NCBI RefSeq assembly: GCF_900128955.1
Contig: NZ_FQTY01000004.1
Location: forward strand, 160,002-224,001
Source: Tissierella praeacuta DSM 18095
Lineage (GTDB): Bacteria; Bacillota; Clostridia; Tissierellales; Tissierellaceae
DNA: 64,000 bases
Direction: 5' to 3'
Shown: in pieces, positions 9,029 to 18,116 of the stretch
Layout of the letters: every line of letters begins with the position of its first letter
Numbering within the stretch: position 1 is the first letter of the stretch
Translations under genes and position numbers: made by a program
Notes under the pieces: generated by a model
Database searches by the model: none
Seen by the model: only the letters and a program-made list of their open reading frames with translations
Told to the model about the DNA's origin: nothing

Positions 9029-10222
9029 TTAACTTTCTGCTTCTAATAACCATAGATATGCAATGGTAGATAATAGAGCAGACCCTATAGGTAATACCTC
9101 TTCATTAAATATAACATTACTATTGTGTTGTCCAAATTCATATCCTTCTTGACTATTTTTACCTGCTCCAATAAATAGATATGCATTATCTTTAATTTTC
9201 TCAGATATATATGAAAAATCTTCTGAGCCTCTCTTCACTACAGGTTCTACATTAATATTTATTTTATCTTCAAGTTTTTGTGATAATTTTAAAACTTTGT
9301 CAGTGAACTCCTTTGATGTTGTTAATGCCGGCAAGGATTTATCAACCTTAAATTCTGCATTTGCCATAAATGATTGAGATATTCCCTTTGTCATTGTTTC
9401 AAATCTTTTTAATAAATATTCTCTTTGCTTATCATCATATGTTCTTAATGTTCCTTTGATTTTTGCACTATTCGGTATAATATTAAAGGTACTATTTGCC
9501 TCTATAGAAGTTATGGAGAATAAAACATGACTAAAAGGATCAACTTCTCTATTTATTAAACTACATAGACTATTATATATATTAATAGCAACATTGATTG
9601 GATCTATGGTCTCATAAGCTCTTGCTCCATGTCCACCTCTACCATTTATGATTATTTCAAAACTATCATTTGATGCAAATGTCTTACCATATCCATAATC
9701 CAAATTTCCTAAAGGACTCTTTGCATCTACATGTAAAGCTAAGGCAGCACTTATATTTTTATCATCTAATACTCCCTTATCTAACATTCTCTTTGCACCA
9801 GTTCCACCTTCTTCATCAGGTTGAAACATAAGCCTTACTGTACCATTTAAGCTGTCTTCTCTTTCTTTAAGAATATTTGCAGCACCTAGTAACATAGTGG
9901 CATGTAGGTCATGACCACAACAGTGGGAAGACTCTATATCTGACTTAAATTCTAAATCATTTAGTTCGTACATAGGTAATGCATCCATATCAGCTCTTAA
10001 CAAAACTGTCTTTTCTCCAGAGCCAATATCTGCAACTATTCCTGTGCCATCAATATCACGAAAATTAACACCTATTTCTTTAAGTTTTTCTTTTATATAA
10101 GTGGATGTTTTAATTGTGTTATATCCAACTTCAGCATTTTTATGAATATATCTTCTTGTTTGTATTAAATCATCCTTAATTTCATAAGCCTTATCAATAA
10201 TGCTTTTTACATTTGGGTTCAT
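9029..10222 (-). CDS. M20 family amidohydrolase (N-acyl amino acid / IAA-conjugate hydrolase type)
   Basis: A zinc peptidase-like amidohydrolase of 397 residues. Family signatures are YIHKNAEVGYNT near the N-terminus, LLRADMDALPM at about 70-80, HCCGHDLHATM at about 97-107 (metal-binding), QPDEEGGTGA at about 133-142 and a C-terminal GSEDFSYISE. A dimerisation domain lies in the middle. Relatives remove acyl groups from N-acyl amino acids. The ATG follows GAGAGGG, 1 bp after the upstream desulfidase-like gene, so the two are translationally coupled. In context it could release a free amino acid or cysteine derivative for its neighbour. Confidence 0.9.
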   Translation of the reverse strand: MNPNVKSIIDKAYEIKDDLIQTRRYIHKNAEVGYNTIKTSTYIKEKLKEIGVNFRDIDGTGIVADIGSGEKTVLLRADMDALPMYELNDLEFKSDIESSHCCGHDLHATMLLGAANILKEREDSLNGTVRLMFQPDEEGGTGAKRMLDKGVLDDKNISAALALHVDAKSPLGNLDYGYGKTFASNDSFEIIINGRGGHGARAYETIDPINVAINIYNSLCSLINREVDPFSHVLFSITSIEANSTFNIIPNSAKIKGTLRTYDDKQREYLLKRFETMTKGISQSFMANAEFKVDKSLPALTTSKEFTDKVLKLSQKLEDKININVEPVVKRGSEDFSYISEKIKDNAYLFIGAGKNSQEGYEFGQHNSNVIFNEEVLPIGSALLSTIAYLWLLEAES

Positions 10223-10223
10223 T

Positions 10224-11525
10224 TTATCCCTCTCTATTTAACATTATTTCAATAACTGTATCATCAACAGATTTCATCCCTTTAAAGCTGATTTCTCTTA
10301 AGTTTCTTATACTTTCTTCTGCACTGCTACTAGCGATTCCGTTATGAGCTTTTATATTAGTGCCTTGAATTGCTAATAAAGCTGATTGTACAGCAGTTGA
10401 AGCTGCAGTACCTAGTTTAAGTGCACAACTTGGTTTAGCTCCATCACATATTACTCCTGCTTGGTTTGCAATTATGTTATTTATAGTTGGTGAAATATTA
10501 TCTCTTCCTGATAATAGCCACGCTATTGCTGAACCAGAACCTATTGACGCAGCTAGACTACATCCGCATAAGTTTGATAATCTTCCAATATATTTTTTAA
10601 CATAAGATGTAATTATATGACTAATGGCTAATGCTTTGGCTAAATCTTCATTATTTACTTCTTTAATTTCTTTATATGCAGCTATTGGCAGTATAGCAGT
10701 CAAACCATTATTTCCACTTCCACTGGAACTCATAACAGGCATGGATTGACCTGACATTCTAACATCTGATGCTGCTGCTGTTAGCATATAAGCTAAATTT
10801 CCAAGGTCTTTTGAAATAATGCCATTTTCAATGTTTTTATTATAACTATATCCTGTTCCTAAACCATATTTTGCTTTTATTCCAGCTTGAGCTACTTGGA
10901 TATTCATTTCCATACCATCTAATAAAAACTTAATATCCTCATAGTCCATATCTTCAATTTCTTTAACAATAGTATCTATGGATAAGTTGTAAAATCCCTC
11001 ATCAGGATTATCTTTTGTAGCTTTATCGGTTGCTTCATTTCTATTATTTAATACTTCATTACCATCTAATGATAAATAAACTATATTATCATGTTTATCT
11101 TCTGTTATAGCTGTTGCAATATGATTAGCATTTTCTACAATTGTTTTTATATAAACTGATTTATTGTTATCTTTAGCAACTTTAACATCTATTTCATATG
11201 TTCCTAATGCTTTCTCAGATTTTTTTAATTCTTCATCAGTAATCTTTCCTAGAATTTCTAATCCATATTTAGGAGATGTGGCTGCCCCCAAGGAGGCAGC
11301 AATATCTAATCCTATTTTATCAGTATTTGGTATTCCAACATCCATACCATTTTTATATATACCCTTGCTTACTTCTACTGTTATTTTTGAGATTTCCTTA
11401 GAATCAGCAGGTAATAAGTTTACTGCATAAGCTGTATTTAATGCAACTGCTACTGGTTCTGTACAGCCAACTGCAGGTTTTACTTCTCTTTTTAATATTT
11501 CAATAATTTGTTCTTTAATATTCAC
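10224..11525 (-). CDS. L-cysteine desulfidase-like protein (UPF0597 / CyuA-YhaM family)
   Basis: The 433-residue protein begins MNIKEQIIEILKREVKPAVG followed by CTEP, the signature of the UPF0597 family, whose characterised members (CdsH of Methanocaldococcus, CyuA/YhaM of E. coli) break cysteine into pyruvate, ammonia and sulfide with an oxygen-labile Fe-S cluster. Conserved cysteines are seen in CTEP (about 21), LCGCSL (about 320) and VICDGAKPSCALKLG (about 355-370), as expected for cluster ligands. It sits between a YfcC transporter and an M20 amidohydrolase. The true substrate could be another beta-substituted amino acid. Confidence 0.87.
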   Translation of the reverse strand: MNIKEQIIEILKREVKPAVGCTEPVAVALNTAYAVNLLPADSKEISKITVEVSKGIYKNGMDVGIPNTDKIGLDIAASLGAATSPKYGLEILGKITDEELKKSEKALGTYEIDVKVAKDNNKSVYIKTIVENANHIATAITEDKHDNIVYLSLDGNEVLNNRNEATDKATKDNPDEGFYNLSIDTIVKEIEDMDYEDIKFLLDGMEMNIQVAQAGIKAKYGLGTGYSYNKNIENGIISKDLGNLAYMLTAAASDVRMSGQSMPVMSSSGSGNNGLTAILPIAAYKEIKEVNNEDLAKALAISHIITSYVKKYIGRLSNLCGCSLAASIGSGSAIAWLLSGRDNISPTINNIIANQAGVICDGAKPSCALKLGTAASTAVQSALLAIQGTNIKAHNGIASSSAEESIRNLREISFKGMKSVDDTVIEIMLNREG

Positions 11526-11566
11526 TTAAATTAACCCCTTATTTTATCTTTTGTTTCTTAAATTGT

Positions 11567-12979
11567 TTAAAATGGCCCTAAATTTATTGCTGCTGCAATT
11601 GCTACACATATAGCTCCAATAATTGTATTTGTAAGAATTATCTTCCAAATGTATTTAAAATATTTTGGATAACTAATACCTGCTATAGCTATTGCTCCTG
11701 ATGTTAATGGTGACATAGGTAATAAAAGATTAGTAATACCATCACCATATTGGAAAGCAGCACAAACAGTTTGTTGAGTTATTCCAATTATATCTCCAAT
11801 AGGTGATAATATTGGTATAGTAACTGCCGCTTGTCCAGCTCCTGAAATTATGAAGAAATTTGTAATATATTGAATAAAGAACATTGTAACTGCACCAAAT
11901 ACCTTTGATGTTCCTGTTAACATTCCTGATAATGCATATACAATTGTATCAATCATTCCTGCGCCTTCCATAATAATAGCGATCGCCTTTGCAAATCCAA
12001 CTACCATTATTCCTCCAACCATTCCTGATGCACCTTTAACGAATAATTCCATCAATTTATTTGGTGAATATCTAGCAATAACACCAACTACTAACATCAT
12101 CATTAAGAATATAGCTGGTACTTCTGTTTTAAAATCTCCTCCAGTTAATGCTGTATATACAACAAATGCCATACCTGCAAATACTGCTAACAAAATTCCT
12201 ATGTTTTTAGCATCTAACTCAGGCATTACTTGCTCTTCTGCATCTTTCTTAGCTGCTTGCTCTACATCATATATAATACTATTTTTAGGATCTTTTCTAA
12301 TACTCTTAGCATATTTTACTGTCCAAAAAGAAACTGAACAGTTGAATCCAATAAATGCAATGACTCTATACCATGCAGCGGAGAATAAAGGTAAACCAAC
12401 TAATCCTTGAGCTGTACCTATTGTAAATGGATTAAATATACCGGATGCTAATCCAGCTCCTCCACCTGCAACTACTATACTAATTCCAACTAATGCATCT
12501 AATCCCATTGAACGTGCTAATAGAACTCCTAATGGAACGAAAGCTAAATAAGCTTCTAGTGTTCCAATAAATGTTGGTATTAACGAGAAAATAAATACTA
12601 ATACAGGTATAAAATAAATATCCTTTCCTTTAGCCTTGGAAATAGCCTTGTTTAAAAATGCTTGAATAGCACCAGTACTAGTAACTACTGAAAAAGTACC
12701 TCCTACTATTAGGATTAAAAAACATATCCAACTTGTTGCTAAAAATCCTTTAGGTACAGCTGTAAATATATCCATTATAGAAGCTGGGTTCTTTTCAGTC
12801 CCATGGTATGAACTTGGATCAACTAATACTCTTCCTGAAGCTGGATCTTCAACACGGTCATATTGTCCTGCTGGAACTATATAAGTTAACAATGCTGCCA
12901 AAACAATTATACAACTAATTATTATAAGCGTATGTGGAAATTCCCTCTTTTTTTTCACATTAACAGTTTTCTCAGCCAT
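11567..12979 (-). CDS. YfcC family transporter
   Basis: An integral membrane protein of 470 residues with about 12-13 hydrophobic segments; the opening (REFPHTLIIISCIIVLAAL, then TYIVPAGQYDR) is typical of the YfcC/DcuC-related ion-transporter superfamily. Members move dicarboxylates, amino acids or small peptides in symport or exchange. The ATG follows AAGGAGG. It lies 11 bp after the UROD-family gene and before the desulfidase-like gene, so it is the probable uptake route for the substrate of the cassette. Confidence 0.88.
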   Translation of the reverse strand: MAEKTVNVKKKREFPHTLIIISCIIVLAALLTYIVPAGQYDRVEDPASGRVLVDPSSYHGTEKNPASIMDIFTAVPKGFLATSWICFLILIVGGTFSVVTSTGAIQAFLNKAISKAKGKDIYFIPVLVFIFSLIPTFIGTLEAYLAFVPLGVLLARSMGLDALVGISIVVAGGGAGLASGIFNPFTIGTAQGLVGLPLFSAAWYRVIAFIGFNCSVSFWTVKYAKSIRKDPKNSIIYDVEQAAKKDAEEQVMPELDAKNIGILLAVFAGMAFVVYTALTGGDFKTEVPAIFLMMMLVVGVIARYSPNKLMELFVKGASGMVGGIMVVGFAKAIAIIMEGAGMIDTIVYALSGMLTGTSKVFGAVTMFFIQYITNFFIISGAGQAAVTIPILSPIGDIIGITQQTVCAAFQYGDGITNLLLPMSPLTSGAIAIAGISYPKYFKYIWKIILTNTIIGAICVAIAAAINLGPF

Positions 12980-12990
12980 TTTTATCCTCC

Positions 12991-14028
12991 TTAATCTAGG
13001 TTAACAGATTTTCTAAGTACCTCTACAGATTCTCTAAGTGCTTTTAAATTTTCCTTTGCTGTTTTAGGGTCAACGACACAACCAGGTCCTAAAATAAATC
13101 CTTTTCCATCTATTTCTTCAATAGCTTCTTTAGCATGCTCTAATATTTGTTCTTTAGTGCTTCTTGCCATTATACTATCATAATTTAATACTCCATCAAC
13201 AAAGTATGGAACTTCTTGTATTCCACCTAAGAAACATTTGTCTGTTTTCTTTCTTGCTTCTGATAGGCTTGGGAATGTATGTCTGTCATGCCAGTTAATG
13301 CAATTTACTGGATAATTTTCAGCTATTGTATCGAACATTATATTATCACCATGGATATGTATAATATTAAAATATGTCTGATCTGCATAAGACTTTATTA
13401 ATTCTAAGTCATATTTCATTCCAAATTCTTTAAATTCTTCATCATTCATTAAATCGTAATTAGCATTTTGAGTAGCTAAAAAGAATCCACTTACTCCAGC
13501 ATTTATATTCTCTTTAACAAAATTAATTGTTGTTGCAGTTATAACCTCTAATGCTTTGTGTACTTCTGCTGGATTTTCCTTAATATCTTTAAATAGTCTA
13601 TCTCCTGCTAATTTTTTCAATGTAGAAATTGGGCTAAATATTGTTTGTACATAAGGTGTGTGTTTTGGAATAATTTTAGATATTTGTTGAGATAATTGTA
13701 GCTGTTTTCCCCAAGTACCGTAATAAGCAGGTAATACTTCTAATTTTGAATAATCACTTACTTCCTTTATTCCAGGTGCTATTATAATAGGTTCATGATA
13801 TTTATGACAATATATCTTTAATTGTGCACCCCAATCTTGAATTGAATATGTTCCAAAAGGCATTAGCTTTATAAAATCAAAGTCATACTCCTCATTAAAG
13901 GCAACTTGTGTTTGAGCTAATGATATTGGGTCTTGATCTACTTCTGAAAAATGCATCCATGCACTAACAGGTACTCTGTCTACTTCTTGATTACGTAATG
14001 CTGCCATAATCCTCTGTTCTCTGTTCAT
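12991..14028 (-). CDS. uroporphyrinogen decarboxylase (UROD) family protein, methyltransferase-like
   Basis: A 345-residue TIM-barrel protein of the UROD/MtaA-like family, opening MNREQRIMAALRNQEVDRVP. It is not a heme-synthesis gene by context. His in IIHIHGDN (about 225) and Cys in FILGPGCVVDP (about 318) are placed like the zinc ligands of corrinoid methyltransferases of this superfamily; no corrinoid-binding protein is encoded in this window. It is the first gene of the six-gene cassette and is divergent from the AraC regulator. The AAGGAGG Shine-Dalgarno is strong. The substrate is unknown. Confidence 0.8.
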   Translation of the reverse strand: MNREQRIMAALRNQEVDRVPVSAWMHFSEVDQDPISLAQTQVAFNEEYDFDFIKLMPFGTYSIQDWGAQLKIYCHKYHEPIIIAPGIKEVSDYSKLEVLPAYYGTWGKQLQLSQQISKIIPKHTPYVQTIFSPISTLKKLAGDRLFKDIKENPAEVHKALEVITATTINFVKENINAGVSGFFLATQNANYDLMNDEEFKEFGMKYDLELIKSYADQTYFNIIHIHGDNIMFDTIAENYPVNCINWHDRHTFPSLSEARKKTDKCFLGGIQEVPYFVDGVLNYDSIMARSTKEQILEHAKEAIEEIDGKGFILGPGCVVDPKTAKENLKALRESVEVLRKSVNLD

Positions 14029-14068
14029 ATAACCTTCCTCCTAACCCTTAAATTTAATCTTGATACAT

Positions 14069-14097
14069 TTGACATAATAATTGCATAAAAGTATAAT
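14069..14097 (+). promoter_or_regulatory. sigma-A promoter for the AraC gene
   Basis: TTGACA (14069-14074) and TATAAT (14092-14097) are separated by 17 bp, a perfect consensus promoter facing the AraC gene. The -10 lies inside the left arm of the inverted repeat at 14087-14129, so a protein bound there would affect it. The transcript would have a leader of about 145 nt. Confidence 0.6.
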
Positions 14098-14129
14098 AAT
14101 TAATATAATTGTTTTGTTATTATACTTTT
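14087..14129. repeat. 13-bp inverted repeat between divergent UROD and AraC genes
   Basis: AAAAGTATAATAA (14087-14099) is repeated perfectly inverted at 14117-14129 with a 17-bp spacer. Each arm carries a TATAAT on one strand, so the two arms may serve as -10 elements of divergent promoters and as an operator. This is a plausible binding place for the AraC-type regulator next door. Confidence 0.5.
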
Positions 14130-14249
14130 ACACTGGTTTATAAATGAATTACTGAATAATAAATTCATCTAAAATGATATCATATTTAATTAATTTCATT
14201 ATGGGTTAGATTAATCTCATGTACAGTTTATTTTAAGGTGGTATGAATT

Positions 14250-15179
14250 ATGGAAAATAATATTAAATGTAGCAATGGTTGTAATATTTTGTATAATAAC
14301 TTTTCAATATCTGAAAAAGCATATTTAGATGAACTTTTTGATAATTTCAAAAATAGTTCTGAAACATATTGTGCTTTTATATTAACAAACATTTCACTTG
14401 ACCTAGGAGATAACTTTCCTTACACTAAAGTTATTTATGTAACAAATGGCAGCCTAAATGTTCATGTTAATGATTTGTCAGCAATATTGTCTAAGGATCA
14501 TTTTCTTTTTGTGAATGCACACTCTAGACTAAAAATCAGTCCAAATACAGAGGATACTGTATTTTTTAATTTCTATTTTAAAAGAACATTTTTTCATCCT
14601 AGTTTTATGAAAAAACTCTCAGAATATGAAATTTTTTATAATTTCATCAATTTTTGCCTAATGGGAAGGGAAAACAACAAAGCTCATACTTTGTTTAAAT
14701 GCAATAATTTTACAGTAAGACAGCTATTATATATTATGCTGTCTTTAGTTAAAAACAAAAACACGGATTTATTGGAGGCAGCTTTACTATTTCTTTTTGA
14801 ATATCTATATAAATCTGAAGATAGTGAAGTCCTCACTTCTCTATCAACATTTATAAATGCCTCCATAGTGAATTCAATGATTAAGTATATATCCATTAAC
14901 TATAATGATGTAACTTTGCATAGCTTATCCAAACATTTTAATTACCATCCAAATTATATATCTAATTTAATTAAAAAAGAAACAAATATGACATTCCAGC
15001 AACATGTTCAAAATGCAAAGTTAAAAAAGGCAGCATATTTATTAATAAATACTGATTTATATATTAAAGATATCGCTCTGGACTTAGGTTATGTGGATAC
15101 TTCTTATTTCAATAAAATATTCAAAGAAACTTACAACTGTACTCCAACAGACTACAGAGTAAAAAACAAATCTATATAG
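14250..15179 (+). CDS. AraC family transcriptional regulator
   Basis: The 309-residue protein has a cupin-like N-terminal part (about 30-115) and a C-terminal AraC DNA-binding domain (about 205-305) with two helix-turn-helix units: VTLHSLSKHFNYHPNYISNL, and IKDIALDLGYVDTSYFNKIF followed by KETYNCTPTDYR. The start follows GGTGG. It faces away from the UROD-YfcC-desulfidase-M20-EamA-dehydrogenase set and is the likely local activator of that set, with the inducer sensed by the N-terminal domain. Confidence 0.9.
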   Translation: MENNIKCSNGCNILYNNFSISEKAYLDELFDNFKNSSETYCAFILTNISLDLGDNFPYTKVIYVTNGSLNVHVNDLSAILSKDHFLFVNAHSRLKISPNTEDTVFFNFYFKRTFFHPSFMKKLSEYEIFYNFINFCLMGRENNKAHTLFKCNNFTVRQLLYIMLSLVKNKNTDLLEAALLFLFEYLYKSEDSEVLTSLSTFINASIVNSMIKYISINYNDVTLHSLSKHFNYHPNYISNLIKKETNMTFQQHVQNAKLKKAAYLLINTDLYIKDIALDLGYVDTSYFNKIFKETYNCTPTDYRVKNKSI

Positions 15180-15201
15180 CACATATTATACTGCTATAAT
15201 C

Positions 15202-15238
15202 AGAAAGAGAGATAAAGTTATTCTTTATCTCTCTTTCT
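15202..15238. terminator. bidirectional terminator between the AraC gene and envC
   Basis: A perfect 16-bp stem (15202-15217 with 15223-15238) and a 5-nt loop lies between the two convergent genes. Both strands end in a pyrimidine-rich tract. Confidence 0.75.
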
Positions 15239-15255
15239 CTATTCTCAAATATAGC

Positions 15256-16392
15256 CTATTTTCCCCTTAACCATGGTATTGGGTCTACATAAGCCCCATT
15301 TTTTCTTACTTCAAAGTGACAATGAGGACCAGTAGATATTCCAGTACTACCAGCTTTTGCAATTGTATCTCCACGTTTTACCTCTTGACCTACTGATACA
15401 ACTAAGGATGAATTATGCCCATAAAGTGTAACTATTCCTCCACCATGGTCAATCATTACTGCCTTACCATAACCACCTAATGTTCCCGAATATATTACAG
15501 TCCCCGCTGAAGCAGCCTTAATGCTTGTCCCAGTAGGTGCTGGTATATCTATTCCTGTATGCAATTTCTTAGTCTTAAAAACAGGATGAACTCTATATCC
15601 AAATGGCGAACTAATTCTTGAGTAACCAGGTACAGGCCATGACATAGTACCTCCCGAATAAGGTCCAGTAACTCGCTGTAATTTAACTATTTGTGACTCT
15701 ATTTCCTTAGCAAAATTATTTAATTTATCATATTCCTTTTCGTATGCTTGTTTATCCTTTGCAAGTCTTCCCATTAAGTCTTCTTTTTCTCTAGTAGCTT
15801 TTGCTAAATCTCTTCTCCTTGCTTCTAATTTATTCCTTGATATTTCCATAGATTTTTTTTGTGTTTGTAGTTGGGTTTTCTTTGTATCAATTATATCTCT
15901 TTGTTCCTTCATATACTCTATTAACTCTGTATCATGTTTTGCTATTGCCTTTACCATATCTTGCCTAGATAAAAAGTCTTTAATATCTGCAGAAGATAAA
16001 AGAACCTCTAAGTACCCTACATTGCCATTTTTATACATTACTCTCAATCTCTTTCCAAATACTTCCTTTTTATCACTTATGTTTTCCTCGGCTTCTTTTA
16101 ATTCTGCAGTGGTTTTTTCAATACTTAAAGTTAAATCTTGTAATTCTTTCTCCACTTTATTTAAATCATTACTGGCACTTGACATCTTTGCATCCAAAGT
16201 TTCAATTTCCTTTGATACATCTTTTGTCCTTTTTTCAATTGCCTTTATTTCCTTTTTAGTATCTCTTATTTTCTTATCAATTGTTGTTTGTTTTTTCTTT
16301 AAATCTTCCACTGTATCCGCAGCATATACTTGGATAAAATTAAATGTAAATATTAAAGCCAATACTAGATATATAATTTTTTTCTTTTTCAT
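15256..16392 (-). CDS. murein hydrolase activator / M23 peptidase, EnvC type
   Basis: A secreted cell-wall protein. After the signal peptide (MKKKKIIYLVLALIFTFNF) follows a long coiled coil (about 25-240), then a LytM/M23 domain with the zinc-binding HTGIDIPA, and GPHCHFEV near the C-terminus. All expected metal ligands are present, so it may itself be a peptidoglycan endopeptidase, unlike E. coli EnvC. I place the start at ATG 16392, behind AGGGGGGAC; an in-frame ATG six codons upstream lies ahead of that Shine-Dalgarno. It is 10 bp after ftsX; FtsEX is the known partner and activator of this type of protein. Confidence 0.92.
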   Translation of the reverse strand: MKKKKIIYLVLALIFTFNFIQVYAADTVEDLKKKQTTIDKKIRDTKKEIKAIEKRTKDVSKEIETLDAKMSSASNDLNKVEKELQDLTLSIEKTTAELKEAEENISDKKEVFGKRLRVMYKNGNVGYLEVLLSSADIKDFLSRQDMVKAIAKHDTELIEYMKEQRDIIDTKKTQLQTQKKSMEISRNKLEARRRDLAKATREKEDLMGRLAKDKQAYEKEYDKLNNFAKEIESQIVKLQRVTGPYSGGTMSWPVPGYSRISSPFGYRVHPVFKTKKLHTGIDIPAPTGTSIKAASAGTVIYSGTLGGYGKAVMIDHGGGIVTLYGHNSSLVVSVGQEVKRGDTIAKAGSTGISTGPHCHFEVRKNGAYVDPIPWLRGK

Positions 16393-16402
16393 ATTGTCCC
16401 CC

Positions 16403-17299
16403 CTATACATTAAGAAAACGTTTTAAAGATAATATACTGCCTAATGCTCCTATACCAACACCTATTGCAGTAAACATTATTGTTATGTCCTTCACCAATA
16501 AAGCCGGTGATACTAAATATACTGTTAAAAGCACATAAAGCTTATCACTTACTGATTTAAAGAAATATTCATAACCATAGTTTATAACTACTATAGATAA
16601 TGCTGCACCTATAAGACCAAATAAAACCCCTTCTATAATGAAAGGCCCTCTTATATATCCATTGGTTGCACCTACATATTTCATTATATTTATCTCTCGC
16701 CTTCTTGAGGCTACTGTAATTTTTACAGTATTGGAAATAATAAATACAGAAACTAATACCAAAACTCCTATTACAACAATACCACCAACTCTAATATAAT
16801 TAGCAATTATCATAAGCTTGTCTATTATATCCTTATAATATTTTACATCCTCTATGCCTTTTATAGTTTTAAGCTCTTTAACTACTGAATCTGCATACTT
16901 TATATCCTGTAATTGAATTATATAAGAGTTCTGAAGCGGGTTTTCTTCCAACCCATCCAATAAATAAGAATCTCCCTCCCATTCTTCTTTCATAATTTCT
17001 AGCCCTTGTTCTTTAGAACGAAATACTACTGATAATACGCCTTCCTTTGATTTTATAGCTTCCTCTATAATCCCTATATCTTTATCTTCTAAATCTAATT
17101 CTAAAAACACTTGTATCTCATCAAACTTAGTTTTTACCTCTAGGACTAAATTATTTATACTTAAAATCAAAATTAAAACTATACCTAATATAATAAGTAC
17201 AGCTGATATAGAACCAACAGAAGCTAATCCCATACCTCGATTTCTCCACATACCCTGAAATCCCTGCTTTACTATATTCTTAAACACCCGAAATCGCAT
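16403..17299 (-). CDS. ftsX: cell division protein FtsX
   Basis: The membrane subunit of the FtsEX ABC-type complex, which passes ATP-driven motion to peptidoglycan hydrolases at division or sporulation. It has an N-terminal helix (about 25-47), an extracellular loop (about 50-160) and three C-terminal helices with the family motif ASRRREINIMKYVGATNGYI. I choose ATG 17299, which has AAGGGTGG upstream; a GTG four codons earlier is also open. It overlaps the end of ftsE by about 20 bp, indicating translational coupling. Confidence 0.95.
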   Translation of the reverse strand: MRFRVFKNIVKQGFQGMWRNRGMGLASVGSISAVLIILGIVLILILSINNLVLEVKTKFDEIQVFLELDLEDKDIGIIEEAIKSKEGVLSVVFRSKEQGLEIMKEEWEGDSYLLDGLEENPLQNSYIIQLQDIKYADSVVKELKTIKGIEDVKYYKDIIDKLMIIANYIRVGGIVVIGVLVLVSVFIISNTVKITVASRRREINIMKYVGATNGYIRGPFIIEGVLFGLIGAALSIVVINYGYEYFFKSVSDKLYVLLTVYLVSPALLVKDITIMFTAIGVGIGALGSILSLKRFLNV

Positions 17300-17975
17300 C
17301 ACCGTATCCACCCTTCTGTTCGTCCCTAATTAACTTGCCATCATGGATTTCTATTACTCTTTTCTTCATCTTATTTACTATATCCTTTGCATGAGTTGCC
17401 ATAAGTATAGTAGTGCCTCTGCCATTAATTTCAGATAAAACCTTCATTATTTCCCATGCAGTTTCTGGATCTAAATTTCCAGTAGGTTCGTCTGCGATTA
17501 AAACTGGCGGACTATTAACAATGGCTCTGGCAATAGATACCCTTTGACGCTCACCACCAGATAATTGGTCTGGAAAACTAGAAGCTTTCCTACTTAAATC
17601 TACCATACTTAATACCATTGGTACACTTCTTCTTATTTCCTTAGGGTGAGCCCCTATTATCTCCATGGCAAAAGCTACATTCTCATATACTGTCTTATTA
17701 GGCAATAATCTAAAATCTTGAAAAACCACACCTATATTTCTTCTAATATATGGTACTCTTCTATTTCTAACCTTTGTTATATCCATATCCTTCAACATTA
17801 TTTTACCATCTGTAGGCTCCTCTTCCTTCAATAAGAGTTTAATCAGTGTAGATTTCCCAGCACCTGATGATCCTACCAAAAAAACAAACTCACCCTTATG
17901 TATTTCTAAATCTATATTTGAAAGTGCTTTAACATTATTATCGTATTCTTTGCTTACATTCACAAGTTTTATCAA
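17280..17975 (-). CDS. ftsE: cell division ATP-binding protein FtsE
   Basis: The cytoplasmic ATPase of FtsEX. Walker A GSSGAGKST, Q-loop VFQDFRLLP, signature LSGGERQRVSIA and Walker B VLIADEPTG are all intact. I prefer the TTG at 17975 (giving MIKLVNVSKEY), with GGGGTGG 5 nt upstream; the GTG at 17984 lies inside that Shine-Dalgarno. It is the first gene of ftsE-ftsX-envC. Confidence 0.95.
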   Translation of the reverse strand: MIKLVNVSKEYDNNVKALSNIDLEIHKGEFVFLVGSSGAGKSTLIKLLLKEEEPTDGKIMLKDMDITKVRNRRVPYIRRNIGVVFQDFRLLPNKTVYENVAFAMEIIGAHPKEIRRSVPMVLSMVDLSRKASSFPDQLSGGERQRVSIARAIVNSPPVLIADEPTGNLDPETAWEIMKVLSEINGRGTTILMATHAKDIVNKMKKRVIEIHDGKLIRDEQKGGYGDAISGV

Positions 17976-18116
17976 TCTTACCACCCCGTTTTTCTATAAT
18001 ATAATATATTAAAACTTGAGTAAAGTCCCATTAATTTCCAAACCCCTTTTTACTTTCCCTTAATTGTATATTATAATATAAAATGTAAGATAAATAAACC
18101 ATAAGAGGTGATTATT

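Noticed and set aside
7139..15179. Prophage, integron or transposon as vehicle of the inserted cassette
   Set aside because: No integrase, transposase, tRNA target or terminal repeats were seen at either edge.
16022..16426. 134-codon plus-strand ORF opposite the envC-like gene
   Set aside because: Ser/Phe-rich complement of a coiled-coil coding sequence; an antisense artefact.
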